A program made the translations under genes and the position numbers. The notes beneath the pieces are model-generated. The model saw only the letters and a list, made by a program, of their open reading frames with translations, was not told where the DNA came from and searched no databases. Shown in pieces: positions 51,762 through 60,905 of a DNA stretch of 64,000 nt. The stretch spans positions 372,001 to 436,000 of the forward strand of contig OZ254174.1 in NCBI GenBank assembly GCA_965268555.1, given 5' to 3'. Within the stretch, counting starts at the first letter, position 1. The number at the start of each line of letters is the position of its first letter. The stretch comes from AAA044-D11 sp965268555. Its GTDB lineage: Bacteria > Actinomycetota > Actinomycetes > Nanopelagicales > Nanopelagicaceae.

Positions 51762-52652
51762 ATGAGTATCACGCCTCCATTCGGTCGGTTAATTACCGCC
51801 ATGGTTACGCCATTTAACAAGGATGGCGAGATTGATTGGGTGGGTGTTGAAAAGCTAGCAGCCCATTTAGTATCAACTGGGCACGATGGAATTGTTGTAA
51901 ATGGCACAACTGGTGAAGCTCCAACAACAAGTGATGATGAGAAAGATAAAATTGTTGAAGTTGTGAAGAAAGTAGTTGGATCAAAGATCAAGGTAATTGC
52001 TGGTGCTGGAAATAATGAGACATCACATTCAGTCGTACAAGCCAAACGTGCAGCGAAAGCTGGCGCTGATGCGCTCTTGGTTGTTACTCCTTATTACAAC
52101 AAGCCTCCACAAGCAGGCATCGCAGCACACTTTAAAGCTATGGCTGACGCTACCGATCTTTCTGTAATGATGTACGACATTCCTGGCCGAACCGGTATCG
52201 AAATTGAATCCGACACGATTGTTGCGCTAGCCGAGCACCCAAGGATTGCTGCACTGAAAGATGCCAAAGGAAATGTTGCCGCCACTTCATGGGTAATTAA
52301 GCGTTCTGGAATTCCAGTTTATTCGGGCGATGATATTTTGAATCTGCCATTACTTTCAGTTGGCGCAGTTGGATTCGTATCGGTCTGCGGACATACAGTT
52401 GGCAAAGATTTACGTGAAATGTTAGATGCCTGGTTTGCTGGAAAAGCATCGCTGGCACTTGAAATACATCAAAAATTATTACCGGTATTCACCGGAACCT
52501 TCCGCACCCAAGGTGCGATATTGACTAAGGCCGCTCTAAATGAAATGGGCCTACCTGGCGGATTTACTAGATTGCCACTTGTCGATGCCACCGCTGCGCA
52601 AATAGCGCAATTGCGGGAGGACCTACGACAAGGCGGAGTAACACTTAACTAA
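51762..52652 (+). CDS. dapA: 4-hydroxy-tetrahydrodipicolinate synthase
   Basis: DapA condenses pyruvate with aspartate semialdehyde, the first committed step to lysine and diaminopimelate. The 296-residue TIM-barrel protein shows VNGTTGEAPTTS, Tyr138 in MYDIPGRTG and the Schiff-base Lys166 in AALKDAKGN. Its stop overlaps the rnj start (TAATG). Confidence 0.96.
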   Translation: MSITPPFGRLITAMVTPFNKDGEIDWVGVEKLAAHLVSTGHDGIVVNGTTGEAPTTSDDEKDKIVEVVKKVVGSKIKVIAGAGNNETSHSVVQAKRAAKAGADALLVVTPYYNKPPQAGIAAHFKAMADATDLSVMMYDIPGRTGIEIESDTIVALAEHPRIAALKDAKGNVAATSWVIKRSGIPVYSGDDILNLPLLSVGAVGFVSVCGHTVGKDLREMLDAWFAGKASLALEIHQKLLPVFTGTFRTQGAILTKAALNEMGLPGGFTRLPLVDATAAQIAQLREDLRQGGVTLN

Positions 52653-54334
52653 TGAATCATCCTCATCCAGATTTACCCTATCCATCCAAACTCGCACCAA
52701 AAACTCTGCGCATCGTCGCACTAGGTGGTTTGGGAGAAATCGGTCGCAACATGACCGTCTTCGAATACGAAGGAAAGTTGTTAGTAGTTGATTGCGGCGT
52801 GCTCTTTCCAGAGGAGAGTCAACCTGGAATTGATTTAATTTTGCCGGACTTTGAATATATTAGAGAACGATTAGATGATGTAGTTGCAGTAGCGCTTACA
52901 CATGGCCATGAAGATCATATTGGCGCTGTTCCTTATCTCTTACGCGAACGAAGCGATATTCCAATTGTTGGCTCTAAATTAACGCTGGCCTTCACTGAAG
53001 CTAAGTTAAAGGAACGCAGAATTACTGCACCGATGGTTGAAGTTAAAGCTGGCATGAAGCAGAAATTTGGCCCATTTGAATTAGAGTTTGTTGCAGTTAA
53101 TCACTCAATTCCAGATGCGCTAGCAATTGCAATTCGCACCCCAGCAGGTCTTGTATTAGCGACTGGTGATTTCAAAATGGATCAACTTCCATTAGATGGC
53201 CGAGTAACTGATCTCGCAACTTTTGCGCGGCTAGGCGAAGAGGGCGTTGATCTTTTTATGGTCGACTCAACCAATGCTGATGTTCCAGGCTTCACAACTG
53301 CCGAGCGCGAAATTAGCCCAGTATTAGATCGAGTAATTCGTCAGACCGAGCGCCGAGTTATCGTTGCTTCGTTCGCTTCACATGTTCACAGAATCCAACA
53401 GATAATCGATGTAGCAGAGAGCCACGGCCGCAAGGTTGCATATGTTGGACGAAGCATGGTTCGAAATATGAAACTTGCTGAAGATTTAGGCTATCTCCAC
53501 ATTCCACCAAACTTAATTGTTGATTCCAAGAACTTAAAAGATTATGGCGACAAAGTCGTATTGATTTGTACCGGCTCGCAAGGTGAGCCACTGGCTGCGC
53601 TTTCACGTATGGCAAATGGTGATCATGAAATTCAGGTAGGCAAAGGTGACACCGTTATCTTGGCTTCATCACTCATTCCGGGAAATGAAAATCCGGTTTA
53701 TCGAGTAATAAATGAGTTAACTAGATTTGGTGCCAACGTAGTTCATAAGGGCAATGCGATGGTGCACGTATCGGGCCACGCATCCGCCGGCGAACTTCTC
53801 TATTGCTACAACATTGTTAAACCAAAGAATGTGATGCCAATTCATGGCGAATGGCGCCACCTTCGCGCGAATGCAGAGTTGGCAATTAAGACCGGAGTAG
53901 CCCGAACAAACACTTTGGTTGTTGAAAATGGAATTGTTGTGGACATGGCAGATGGATATGCAGATGTTGCTGGCGCAATTCCAGTTGGCTTCGTATATGT
54001 AGATGGCCAGAGCATCGGAGAGATAACCGAAAGCTCACTTAAAGATCGCAGAATTTTGGGCGAAGAGGGTTTCATCTCAGTCGTTGTTGTGATCGAATCT
54101 CAAACTGGAAAAATTATCGCAGGACCAGATATCCATGCACGCGGCTTCACCGAGGATAACGATCTCTTTAATGAAGTTAAGGGAATGATTGAGAAGGCCC
54201 TAGCAACTGCGGTTGGAAATGGAATTAACGGAACGCACCAATTGCAACAAGTTGTTAGAAAAACAGTTGGAAGTTGGGTAGGAGATAAGCATCGTCGTAA
54301 ACCGATGATTGTTCCCGTAGTTATCGAGGTATAA
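52652..54334 (+). CDS. rnj: Ribonuclease J
   Basis: RNase J is a zinc-dependent exo- and endonuclease in mRNA decay and rRNA maturation. The 560 residues have the metallo-beta-lactamase motif HGHEDH at 84-89, later ligands in VNHSIPDA and TGDFKMDQ, the beta-CASP region (GSQGEPLAAL) and a C-terminal domain. Length and order after dapA match other Actinobacteria. The start overlaps dapA by one base. Confidence 0.96.
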   Translation: MNHPHPDLPYPSKLAPKTLRIVALGGLGEIGRNMTVFEYEGKLLVVDCGVLFPEESQPGIDLILPDFEYIRERLDDVVAVALTHGHEDHIGAVPYLLRERSDIPIVGSKLTLAFTEAKLKERRITAPMVEVKAGMKQKFGPFELEFVAVNHSIPDALAIAIRTPAGLVLATGDFKMDQLPLDGRVTDLATFARLGEEGVDLFMVDSTNADVPGFTTAEREISPVLDRVIRQTERRVIVASFASHVHRIQQIIDVAESHGRKVAYVGRSMVRNMKLAEDLGYLHIPPNLIVDSKNLKDYGDKVVLICTGSQGEPLAALSRMANGDHEIQVGKGDTVILASSLIPGNENPVYRVINELTRFGANVVHKGNAMVHVSGHASAGELLYCYNIVKPKNVMPIHGEWRHLRANAELAIKTGVARTNTLVVENGIVVDMADGYADVAGAIPVGFVYVDGQSIGEITESSLKDRRILGEEGFISVVVVIESQTGKIIAGPDIHARGFTEDNDLFNEVKGMIEKALATAVGNGINGTHQLQQVVRKTVGSWVGDKHRRKPMIVPVVIEV

Positions 54335-54343
54335 CGGCGCGCC

Positions 54344-54364
54344 TTAGATATCGAATATATCTAA
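54344..54364. repeat. Inverted repeat TTAGATAT-N5-ATATCTAA before ftsK
   Basis: Two perfect 8-base arms flank a five-base spacer in the 49-base gap between rnj and ftsK. The arms are AT-rich with no T-tract, so it is not a typical terminator. The element spans where the -35 region of the ftsK promoter would lie, which suits a protein-binding site. Confidence 0.6.
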
Positions 54365-54369
54365 CGCTT

Positions 54370-54383
54370 TAAGGTTAGCCATT
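54370..54383 (+). promoter_or_regulatory. Candidate -10 of ftsK
   Basis: TAAGGT at 54370-54375 is eight bases before the ftsK ATG, so transcription would start at or one to two bases before the ATG. This is near-leaderless and slightly off the six/seven-base pattern seen elsewhere. Confidence 0.35.
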
Positions 54384-56717
54384 ATGGCCGCGAGAAAAAA
54401 AGCATCAAGTAAGAAATCTGCGGCAGCCAATAGCGCTGCACGTGGCGTTGGTGCAATCTGGCGATTATTCGCCAAGACAATTGGATCATCAGTTCGATTT
54501 ATATTTCGTGGTGCCCAAGATTTGGACCCTGCACATCAACGCGATGGATTGGCATTTCTTCTCTTTATCCTTGGCTTAATCTCAGCAGCCGGTGTCTGGT
54601 TTAGTTTAGATAATGTATTTGGACATGGAATCTATGCCGCAATTTTTGGCTTAATCGGCCGACTTGGAATCGTTACACCTCTTATCTTTATCTACTTCGC
54701 TTTCCGATTGTTCAAAGCCCCTGATGATGCAAAAGCCACCGGTCGGATTATCGTCGGAACATTCCTTCTTTTAATAACTATCACCGGACTGCTTCATATT
54801 ATTAATGGATCTACCGGAACTGGTCAGACTGCAATTAGGCATGGTGGTGGTTGGGTTGGGTATGGAATTTCAACTCCGTTAGTTGCACTGGTAACAACAA
54901 TTCTGGCAATTCCAATTCTTGTAATACTTCTATTTTTTGGAATTTTAGTAATAACTGCAACACCAGTCTCTAAAGTTATGGAACGTATTAAGACGCTATT
55001 CAACTGGGGAAGTGGCAAGGTTTCAGATGCAAGAGCGGCCCGTGCCGAAGAAGCTTTTGAAATTTCAGATACACCACCATTTGAAACGCCTTTAGTACAA
55101 GGTTTCGTTCATCATGATGAAGATGAAGAAGAGTTAGATGAAGAGAGTTTTGATGAAGAATTCACAGTTGAGATTGCCCGCGAACCAACACCGGTAATTC
55201 CGCCGGCCCCAGTAGTTCCAAAGCATGCAAAGCAGATGTTGCTAACCGGTGATGTTAAATACGAACTACCTTCGATGGATTTGTTAAAGCTGGGTCCGAC
55301 TTCTAAAGCTAAATCAAAGGCAAATGATCTTGTCGTCGCGGCTCTTACTCAAGTCTTTGATCAATTCGGAGTTGAATGTCGAGTTACTGGATTCATGCGT
55401 GGTCCAACAGTTACCAGATATGAAGTAGAGCTTGGTAACGGGGTAAAAGTTGAGGCGATCACCGCACTTTCAAAGAATATTTCTTATGCAGTTGCAAGCG
55501 GAGATGTTCGAATTCTTTCACCAATTCCAGGCAAGTCAGCGGTTGGAATCGAGATACCAAATACTGATCGTGAGATTGTTGCACTGGGAGATGTGCTGCG
55601 TTCTCCGGTAGCAGGAAATGACACTCATCCAATGGTTATCGCCCTCGGAAAAGATGTTGAAGGTAATTTCATCTGTGCCAACTTAGCCAAGATGCCCCAC
55701 TTGTTAGTGGCTGGCGCTACTGGCGCTGGTAAATCATCCATGATTAATTCACTTGTAGTTTCAATACTTATGCGTTCTACGCCAGATGATGTTCGGCTTG
55801 TAATGATTGATCCGAAGCGAGTTGAACTCACAAGCTATGAGGGCATTCCACATTTAATTGCGCCAATCATTACAAATCCTAAGAAAGCGGCAGATGTATT
55901 GGCCTGGGTAGTGCGTGAGATGGATATGCGTTACGACGACCTCTCCGCTTTTGGATTTAGACATATTGATGATTTCAATAAAGCAGTTCGCTCTGGCAAA
56001 TTAACTGTGCCCGAAGGTAGCGAACGCGTACTTGAGCCATATCCATATTTACTTGTGATCATCGACGAGCTTGCTGACCTCATGATGGTCGCAGCCCGCG
56101 AAGTTGAAGAGTCGATTGTTCGTATTACCCAACTTGCCCGAGCCGCGGGTATTCACTTAGTTATCGCAACCCAACGTCCAAGCGTTGACATTGTTACCGG
56201 TTTGATTAAGGCAAATGTGCCTTCCAGACTTTCCTTTGCAACTTCAAGCCTTGCAGACTCCAGAGTTATTTTAGATACGCCGGGCGCCGAGAAATTAGTT
56301 GGTCAAGGTGACGGCCTCTTTCTGCCAATGGGCGCCAGCAAAGCGATGCGAATTCAAGGTGCATATGTTTCAGAACGTGAAACCGAAGCAATTGTTAACC
56401 ACGTTAAATCACAACTTCAACCGGTCTATCGTCTTGACCTAACTGCGCCAGTAAAAGCACATGTGATTGAAGATGACATCGGTGATGACATGGATCTTCT
56501 GTTACAAGCAGTGCAATTAGTTGTATCAACACAATTTGGTTCGACCTCAATGTTGCAGCGTAAATTGCGAATTGGTTTTGCTAAAGCTGGTCGTTTAATG
56601 GATTTGATGGAGAGCCGTGGAATTGTTGGTCCAACCGAGGGCTCAAAGGCTCGAACAGTTTTGATAAGTGCTGAGCAGATGCCAGATGTTCTCGAGCAGT
56701 TGCAGGGCAACCTCTAA
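54384..56717 (+). CDS. ftsK: DNA translocase FtsK
   Basis: FtsK pumps chromosomal DNA through the closing septum and activates Xer recombination at dif, so it works with the xerC product. The 777 residues start with a basic Ala/Lys/Ser tail, then about four membrane segments (about 50-205). An acidic/proline linker follows, then the motor domain with Walker A GATGAGKS at 444-451 and Walker B YLLVIIDELADLMM. The C-terminal winged-helix gamma domain binds KOPS (LQRKLRIGFAKAGRLMDLME). The length is typical of actinobacterial FtsK. Confidence 0.95.
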   Translation: MAARKKASSKKSAAANSAARGVGAIWRLFAKTIGSSVRFIFRGAQDLDPAHQRDGLAFLLFILGLISAAGVWFSLDNVFGHGIYAAIFGLIGRLGIVTPLIFIYFAFRLFKAPDDAKATGRIIVGTFLLLITITGLLHIINGSTGTGQTAIRHGGGWVGYGISTPLVALVTTILAIPILVILLFFGILVITATPVSKVMERIKTLFNWGSGKVSDARAARAEEAFEISDTPPFETPLVQGFVHHDEDEEELDEESFDEEFTVEIAREPTPVIPPAPVVPKHAKQMLLTGDVKYELPSMDLLKLGPTSKAKSKANDLVVAALTQVFDQFGVECRVTGFMRGPTVTRYEVELGNGVKVEAITALSKNISYAVASGDVRILSPIPGKSAVGIEIPNTDREIVALGDVLRSPVAGNDTHPMVIALGKDVEGNFICANLAKMPHLLVAGATGAGKSSMINSLVVSILMRSTPDDVRLVMIDPKRVELTSYEGIPHLIAPIITNPKKAADVLAWVVREMDMRYDDLSAFGFRHIDDFNKAVRSGKLTVPEGSERVLEPYPYLLVIIDELADLMMVAAREVEESIVRITQLARAAGIHLVIATQRPSVDIVTGLIKANVPSRLSFATSSLADSRVILDTPGAEKLVGQGDGLFLPMGASKAMRIQGAYVSERETEAIVNHVKSQLQPVYRLDLTAPVKAHVIEDDIGDDMDLLLQAVQLVVSTQFGSTSMLQRKLRIGFAKAGRLMDLMESRGIVGPTEGSKARTVLISAEQMPDVLEQLQGNL

Positions 56718-56884
56718 TTTCTATAAAAGGAAAGTTGTAATTCAGCGTGGGTCTACATTTCGGGGGTCAGAGTTCGGGGTGATTTAACCCCTCCGTCACC
56801 TGCGGACTTGTCCTAAAGCGCCCTTAGGTTTTACCCTTAGGGCCTTGGAAATCCCCTTCCATGTTGCAAGTTTGAGGAAATTAA
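56718..56884 (+). other. GC-rich structured gap between ftsK and the RodZ-like gene
   Basis: The 167 bases hold no credible ORF but several stems: GGGGT/ACCCC (56776-56791), the overlapping GGTGA/TCACC (56778-56800), and a strong hairpin with arms GCCCTTAGG and CCTTAGGGC at 56820-56843, eight pairs with one T-T mismatch. The last could be a weak terminator for ftsK, but no T-run follows. GAGGA at 56874-56878 is the ribosome binding site of the next gene. Confidence 0.5.
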
Positions 56885-57631
56885 ATGAGTTTAAATAATT
56901 TAACTCTCGGCACCGAAATTCGCGATGCGCGCGAACGTGCTGGTTACACAATTGCAAAAATTGCTGAGATTACTCGCATTCGGGAGAGCGTAATTGCAAA
57001 TATTGAAGCTGATGATTTTTCAAGTTGCGGTGGAAACGCATATGCTCGCGGCCATATCCGCACGATTGCAAAAGTTCTTAAAATTAGCGCAGATGATTTA
57101 ATCGCAAAATTTGCCGAGGCAACTGGCGACTTTGATCGCCCAATGGTTGATCTACTTGAAGAGAACCATGTAATCAAAGTTCGTCCAGCAAAACCTCAAA
57201 TTTCTTACAAAGCTTTAGCTTCGGTTGCGGCTGGAGTAGTTGCACTACTAATTGCAGTCCCTGCAGTTATCTCACTCTTCCCAAGTAACGAGACCTCACC
57301 TAATCCGTCAAGTCAAGGTGCGGCCCCTTCAACAACTGATAAAAACTCAACCGTTGTAGCTACAAAGACATCGGGAGTTTCAATGGTTGTTTCAGGTATT
57401 TCAGGAAAATCTTGGATTGGAATCCAAGATGCAAGTGGCGCCCAAGTATTTAGTGGGTCAATTTCAAATGGCGAAACCAAAACCTTTGCTGATGATCAGC
57501 TATTACAGGTAACAATTGGCAATGCCGCAGCCGTATCACTCAATGTAAATGGTCAAGAAATCGGAACTCCCGGCGGAGTTGGGGAAGTAGTTCATCTCTC
57601 CTTCGGCCCAGACAATTCAAATAACGGCTAA
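56885..57631 (+). CDS. RodZ-like helix-turn-helix membrane protein
   Basis: The 248-residue protein has an N-terminal Cro/RodZ-type HTH (about 8-75: LGTEIRDARERAGYTIAKIAE). A membrane segment lies at about 110-132, then a Ser/Pro/Thr-rich linker and a C-terminal beta-rich DUF4115-type domain (SWIGIQDASGAQVFSG). This layout is that of RodZ, which links MreB to the cell wall machinery. In actinobacteria such proteins commonly follow ftsK. Whether MreB is present is not visible, so the function may differ. Confidence 0.85.
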   Translation: MSLNNLTLGTEIRDARERAGYTIAKIAEITRIRESVIANIEADDFSSCGGNAYARGHIRTIAKVLKISADDLIAKFAEATGDFDRPMVDLLEENHVIKVRPAKPQISYKALASVAAGVVALLIAVPAVISLFPSNETSPNPSSQGAAPSTTDKNSTVVATKTSGVSMVVSGISGKSWIGIQDASGAQVFSGSISNGETKTFADDQLLQVTIGNAAAVSLNVNGQEIGTPGGVGEVVHLSFGPDNSNNG

Positions 57632-57656
57632 TCGCAACTTAAAACTTAACCCAATG

Positions 57657-57669
57657 TAAGATGGCGCAG
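57657..57669 (+). promoter_or_regulatory. Candidate leaderless promoter of rimO
   Basis: TAAGAT at 57657-57662 is followed by seven bases and an in-frame ATG at 57670. It overlaps the more upstream ATG at 57661. If used, the upstream ATG could not be the start. Confidence 0.35.
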
Positions 57670-59058
57670 ATGAGCGCCGAAGATGTCATTGTAAAGAAGC
57701 CTCGCACCGTCGCGCTTGTGACTCTTGGTTGTGCTCGAAACGAAGTAGATTCCGAAGAGCTTGCCGGCCGACTTTCCGCCGATGGTTGGACTCTTGTATC
57801 TGATCCCGCACTTGCAGAAGTTGCTCTCATAAATACTTGTGGCTTTATTGAAAGCGCTAAAAAAGATTCCGTTGATGCTCTGCTCGAGGCTCACTCGTTA
57901 AAGGGCAATGGAACTACTAAAGCCGTAGTAGCTGTTGGATGCATGGCAGAGCGATATGGAAATGAACTTTCAGAAGCGCTTCCTGAAGCAGATGCAATTT
58001 TAGGTTTTGATGATTACCAGGACATTTCACTTCGACTGCAAACAATAATTAACGGCGGTTCAATTGCGGCACATGCCCCTAAAGATCGCAGAGCCTTGCT
58101 TCCAATCGCACCAGCCGAACGCCAAAAATTAATCGCACCCACTGAAAAACTCCAACGCAAACGTTTAGATAGCGCCCCATTGGCGCCACTAAAAATCGCA
58201 TCTGGTTGCGATCGGAGATGTTCGTTCTGCGCAATTCCAATGTTCCGCGGATCATTTGTTTCAAGGCGACCAGTTGAAATTATCGAAGAAGCTAAATGGC
58301 TTGCCGATCAAGGTGTTTCTGAACTCTTCTTGGTGAGTGAAAATACAACTTCTTACGGCAAGGACTTTAGGGATATGCAGGTGCTCGAAAACATGCTTCC
58401 TGAAATTTCAAGCATCCCTGGCGTTGAGCGAATTCGACTCTCTTACCTGCAACCTGCAGAGATGCGCCCATCACTAATCCAAGCGATGATTTCAATTCCC
58501 AAAGTTGTGCCTTACTTTGATCTCTCGTTTCAACATGCCAGTCCCACAGTTCTTCGCAGAATGCGTCGTTTTGGCGATACCGAATCTTTCTTACATCTCA
58601 TAACTCAAATCCGCGCCCTCTCGCCACAAGCCGGGATCCGATCCAATGTAATTGTTGGTTTTCCAGGTGAGACACAGGAAGAATTTGATGAGTTGGTAAA
58701 TTTCTTATCTCAGGCGCGGCTGGATGCTATCGGCGTCTTTGGCTATTCCGATGAAGATAAAACCGAAGCATTAACCCTTGAGAACAAAGTCGATCAGGAC
58801 GTCATTAATTCGCGCGTAGAGCTACTCTCGAAATTAGTTGATGAATTTTTAATGCAACGAGCTGAGGAACGTATCGGCGAGAGCGTTCGAGTATTGATTG
58901 AAGATGAAGAGGGCCAAGAGGGTCGTGCAGAGCATCAAGGCCCAGAGGTGGATGGCTCAACATACATAAAGGGTCGGGCAAAATATAAAGTCGGCGAGTA
59001 TGTCGATGCCATCGTCACTGAAGTCTCTGGCGTAGATTTAATTGCGGTACCACTATGA
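57670..59058 (+). CDS. rimO: Ribosomal protein S12 methylthiotransferase
   Basis: RimO is a radical SAM enzyme that adds a methylthio group to a conserved aspartate of S12. It has an N-terminal UPF0004 domain (VALVTLGCARNEVDSEELAG, with cluster cysteines there, in LINTCGFIE and in GCMAERYG). The radical SAM motif is CDRRCSFCAIP, and a TRAM domain closes the protein. The start at 57670 (462 residues) is preferred for its seven-base distance to TAAGAT; ATG 57661 would add three residues (MAQ). No Shine-Dalgarno sequence distinguishes them. Its stop overlaps pgsA (ATGA). miaB, its paralogue, lies at the window end. Confidence 0.93.
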   Translation: MSAEDVIVKKPRTVALVTLGCARNEVDSEELAGRLSADGWTLVSDPALAEVALINTCGFIESAKKDSVDALLEAHSLKGNGTTKAVVAVGCMAERYGNELSEALPEADAILGFDDYQDISLRLQTIINGGSIAAHAPKDRRALLPIAPAERQKLIAPTEKLQRKRLDSAPLAPLKIASGCDRRCSFCAIPMFRGSFVSRRPVEIIEEAKWLADQGVSELFLVSENTTSYGKDFRDMQVLENMLPEISSIPGVERIRLSYLQPAEMRPSLIQAMISIPKVVPYFDLSFQHASPTVLRRMRRFGDTESFLHLITQIRALSPQAGIRSNVIVGFPGETQEEFDELVNFLSQARLDAIGVFGYSDEDKTEALTLENKVDQDVINSRVELLSKLVDEFLMQRAEERIGESVRVLIEDEEGQEGRAEHQGPEVDGSTYIKGRAKYKVGEYVDAIVTEVSGVDLIAVPL

Positions 59059-59588
59059 AACATCCAAATCTTCCAAACACTTTAACTATTTCTCGCCTAG
59101 TAGCTGTTCCATTCTGTTGCTATGCGCTCTTTAAAAATGGTGGCGATGATTCGCTTTGGCGAGTAATTGCCTGGATCGGATTTTTTCTAGTTGGTCTGAC
59201 TGATTTCTTCGATGGCAAGATCGCCAGATCACGGAAACAGATTACAAGTTTTGGAACTTTCCTAGATCCAGTCGCGGATAAAATCGCAATTGGTGCTGCG
59301 ATGGTTGGCCTCTCAATGCAAGGAAAATTGTGGTGGTGGGTAACTATCCTCATCCTGGCTCGCGAAGTTTCAGTAACAATTCTGCGGCTTACAGTTATTC
59401 GAGATGGTGTAATCCCAGCTAGTAAGGGTGGAAAGTTGAAAGCAGCCTTCCAAGGCTTCGGAGTTGGTTTCTATATTTTGCCTCTACCTACCTGGCTTCA
59501 TATTCCAAGAGATGCATTTATGGCGGTCGCAATAATTCTGACAATCACAACCGGATATGACTATTTCAAGAAGGTCCTAAAAAAGTGA
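59055..59588 (+). CDS. pgsA: CDP-diacylglycerol-glycerol-3-phosphate 3-phosphatidyltransferase
   Basis: PgsA transfers the phosphatidyl group of CDP-diacylglycerol to glycerol 3-phosphate, the first step to phosphatidylglycerol. The 177-residue membrane protein has the CDP-alcohol phosphatidyltransferase motif starting DFFDGKIARSR and ending GTFLDPVADK. It also has four to six hydrophobic segments. It uses the product of CdsA encoded at 21572. It overlaps rimO upstream and pncC downstream (GTGA). Confidence 0.92.
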   Translation: MKHPNLPNTLTISRLVAVPFCCYALFKNGGDDSLWRVIAWIGFFLVGLTDFFDGKIARSRKQITSFGTFLDPVADKIAIGAAMVGLSMQGKLWWWVTILILAREVSVTILRLTVIRDGVIPASKGGKLKAAFQGFGVGFYILPLPTWLHIPRDAFMAVAIILTITTGYDYFKKVLKK

Positions 59589-60064
59589 GAGAAAATTTAG
59601 AGTTAGCTACAACCGTTGTTAAGCAACTTATTAAATCTGGAAAGACGTTAAGCGTTGCCGAATCATTAACTGGTGGTGGACTTGGTGCTGCCATAACCGA
59701 AGTTGCAGGTTCGTCAGAAGTTTTTCTAGGTGGAATCACAACTTATAGCGATGCAAGCAAGAGTAAGTTATTAGAAGTTTCAAAACGCGTAATCAATAAG
59801 CACTCCGCAGTTTCCGAGGAAGTTGCAAAAGAGATGGCAGAAAATGTGCGCCAACTTTTTAAATCTGATTACGCAATTTCTACGACAGGGGTGGCCGGGC
59901 CAGGAAAGGCATATGGCAAAACTGCCGGAACGGTCTGGCTTGCAATAGCCTCGAAAAAAGAGTGCGTTGCCATTGAACTTTCGATAGCCGGGGATCGCGC
60001 CACGGTAAGAAATGCCACAATTGAGAGCGCGCTAGCCACTTTTTCGCGTATTCTTGGCCTGTGA
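59585..60064 (+). CDS. pncC: Nicotinamide-nucleotide amidohydrolase (CinA C-terminal domain)
   Basis: The 159-residue protein is the stand-alone CinA C-terminal domain: SVAESLTGGGLGAAITEVAGSS, GGITTYSDASK and STTGVAGPGKAYGKTAGTVWLA. Family members deamidate NMN to nicotinate mononucleotide in NAD salvage. The N-terminal MoaB-like domain of full CinA is absent, as in many Actinobacteria. The start is GTG overlapping the pgsA stop, and the stop overlaps the next GTG. Confidence 0.9.
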   Translation: MRENLELATTVVKQLIKSGKTLSVAESLTGGGLGAAITEVAGSSEVFLGGITTYSDASKSKLLEVSKRVINKHSAVSEEVAKEMAENVRQLFKSDYAISTTGVAGPGKAYGKTAGTVWLAIASKKECVAIELSIAGDRATVRNATIESALATFSRILGL

Positions 60065-60348
60065 ACACAGTTAATGAAGTGACGCTCCTTAGAACCCATA
60101 TTGGGAGCACACTGCGCCAAGCTCGCATCTCACAAGGTCGTACTCTTCGTGATGTTGCTAAAAGCGCGCGAGTTTCACTTGGCTATCTTTCAGAGGTAGA
60201 ACGTGGTCAGAAAGAAGCATCTTCAGAACTTCTAAACGCAATCTGCCAAGCTCTTGATTTAAGCCTTCTAGCTGTAATCGCCGATGTTTCAATTGCGCTA
60301 AGTGCAACCCAAGCTCCATCACTGACTGTTGTAGAAGCCGCCGCTTAG
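60061..60348 (+). CDS. clgR: XRE-family regulator, ClgR-like
   Basis: The 95-residue protein has one helix-turn-helix (about 12-68: LRQARISQGRTLRDVAKSAR, VSLGYLSEVERGQKEAS). Sequence and position after pgsA-cinA match ClgR, the actinobacterial activator of clp protease and stress genes. It starts with GTG overlapping the pncC stop. After the stop a short stem with a T-loop (about 60339-60362) is seen. The ClgR name rests on synteny plus overall likeness. Confidence 0.82.
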   Translation: MNTVNEVTLLRTHIGSTLRQARISQGRTLRDVAKSARVSLGYLSEVERGQKEASSELLNAICQALDLSLLAVIADVSIALSATQAPSLTVVEAAA

Positions 60349-60390
60349 CTTTTTGCTAGCGACGATATTTTCGGATATTGGTAGATTTAA

Positions 60391-60888
60391 ATGACCGTAG
60401 CACCAGCCCAACGTTCTCGAACTGCAATCCTTGCTGGCGCAAAAATTGTTATCGCTGAAGTTGGTTCATACGAATCAAATATGGTTGACATCGCAGCTCG
60501 CGCCCAAGTCTCAAGAGCAACGGTTTATAACCACTTCGCCGATAAAGAAGAGATGATGTTTAGTCTTTTGGAATCTGAAATCTTGCGACTTGTAGCTCTT
60601 GCCAAGAATTCGCCATCACCAAAGGATGCGCTCCTAACGCTCTCTCGTGAGATATCGGGGGATGTTGCGCTTCGGAAAATGACCGAGACCGATCCCGAAG
60701 ATATTGCCGCCTTTGTAAGAATTGGTTCCCATCCGCTCTGGACTTTGATTCAAGAGTCGCTAGCAAAGATTTTCGGTGCCGCTAATGCAAGCCTGGTTCT
60801 ACGTTGGCTAATTGGTCAGGTTGCATCACCGCTGAGCGCAGGCGAATCTGCCCAACAGGCAGACCAGATTGCAAGATCGCTCTCGTAA
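60391..60888 (+). CDS. TetR-family transcriptional regulator
   Basis: The 165-residue protein has an N-terminal TetR HTH (about 10-55: RTAILAGAKIVIAEVGSYES, then AARAQVSRATVYNHFADKEEM). A short helical ligand domain follows. It is at the short end for the family (about 190-210). The ligand and targets are unknown. In mycobacteria a PspA-type gene lies after clgR; here this regulator takes that place. No palindromic operator was obvious in the 42-base gap upstream. Confidence 0.85.
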   Translation: MTVAPAQRSRTAILAGAKIVIAEVGSYESNMVDIAARAQVSRATVYNHFADKEEMMFSLLESEILRLVALAKNSPSPKDALLTLSREISGDVALRKMTETDPEDIAAFVRIGSHPLWTLIQESLAKIFGAANASLVLRWLIGQVASPLSAGESAQQADQIARSLS

Positions 60889-60905
60889 ATTGGCGCGGAC
60901 TTAAC

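Noticed and set aside
60804..60905. N-terminal part of a 97-codon ORF over the TetR gene end
   Set aside because: Cys/Arg-rich stretch unlike DUF3046, read over the end of the TetR gene; the family start matches TTG 60906.
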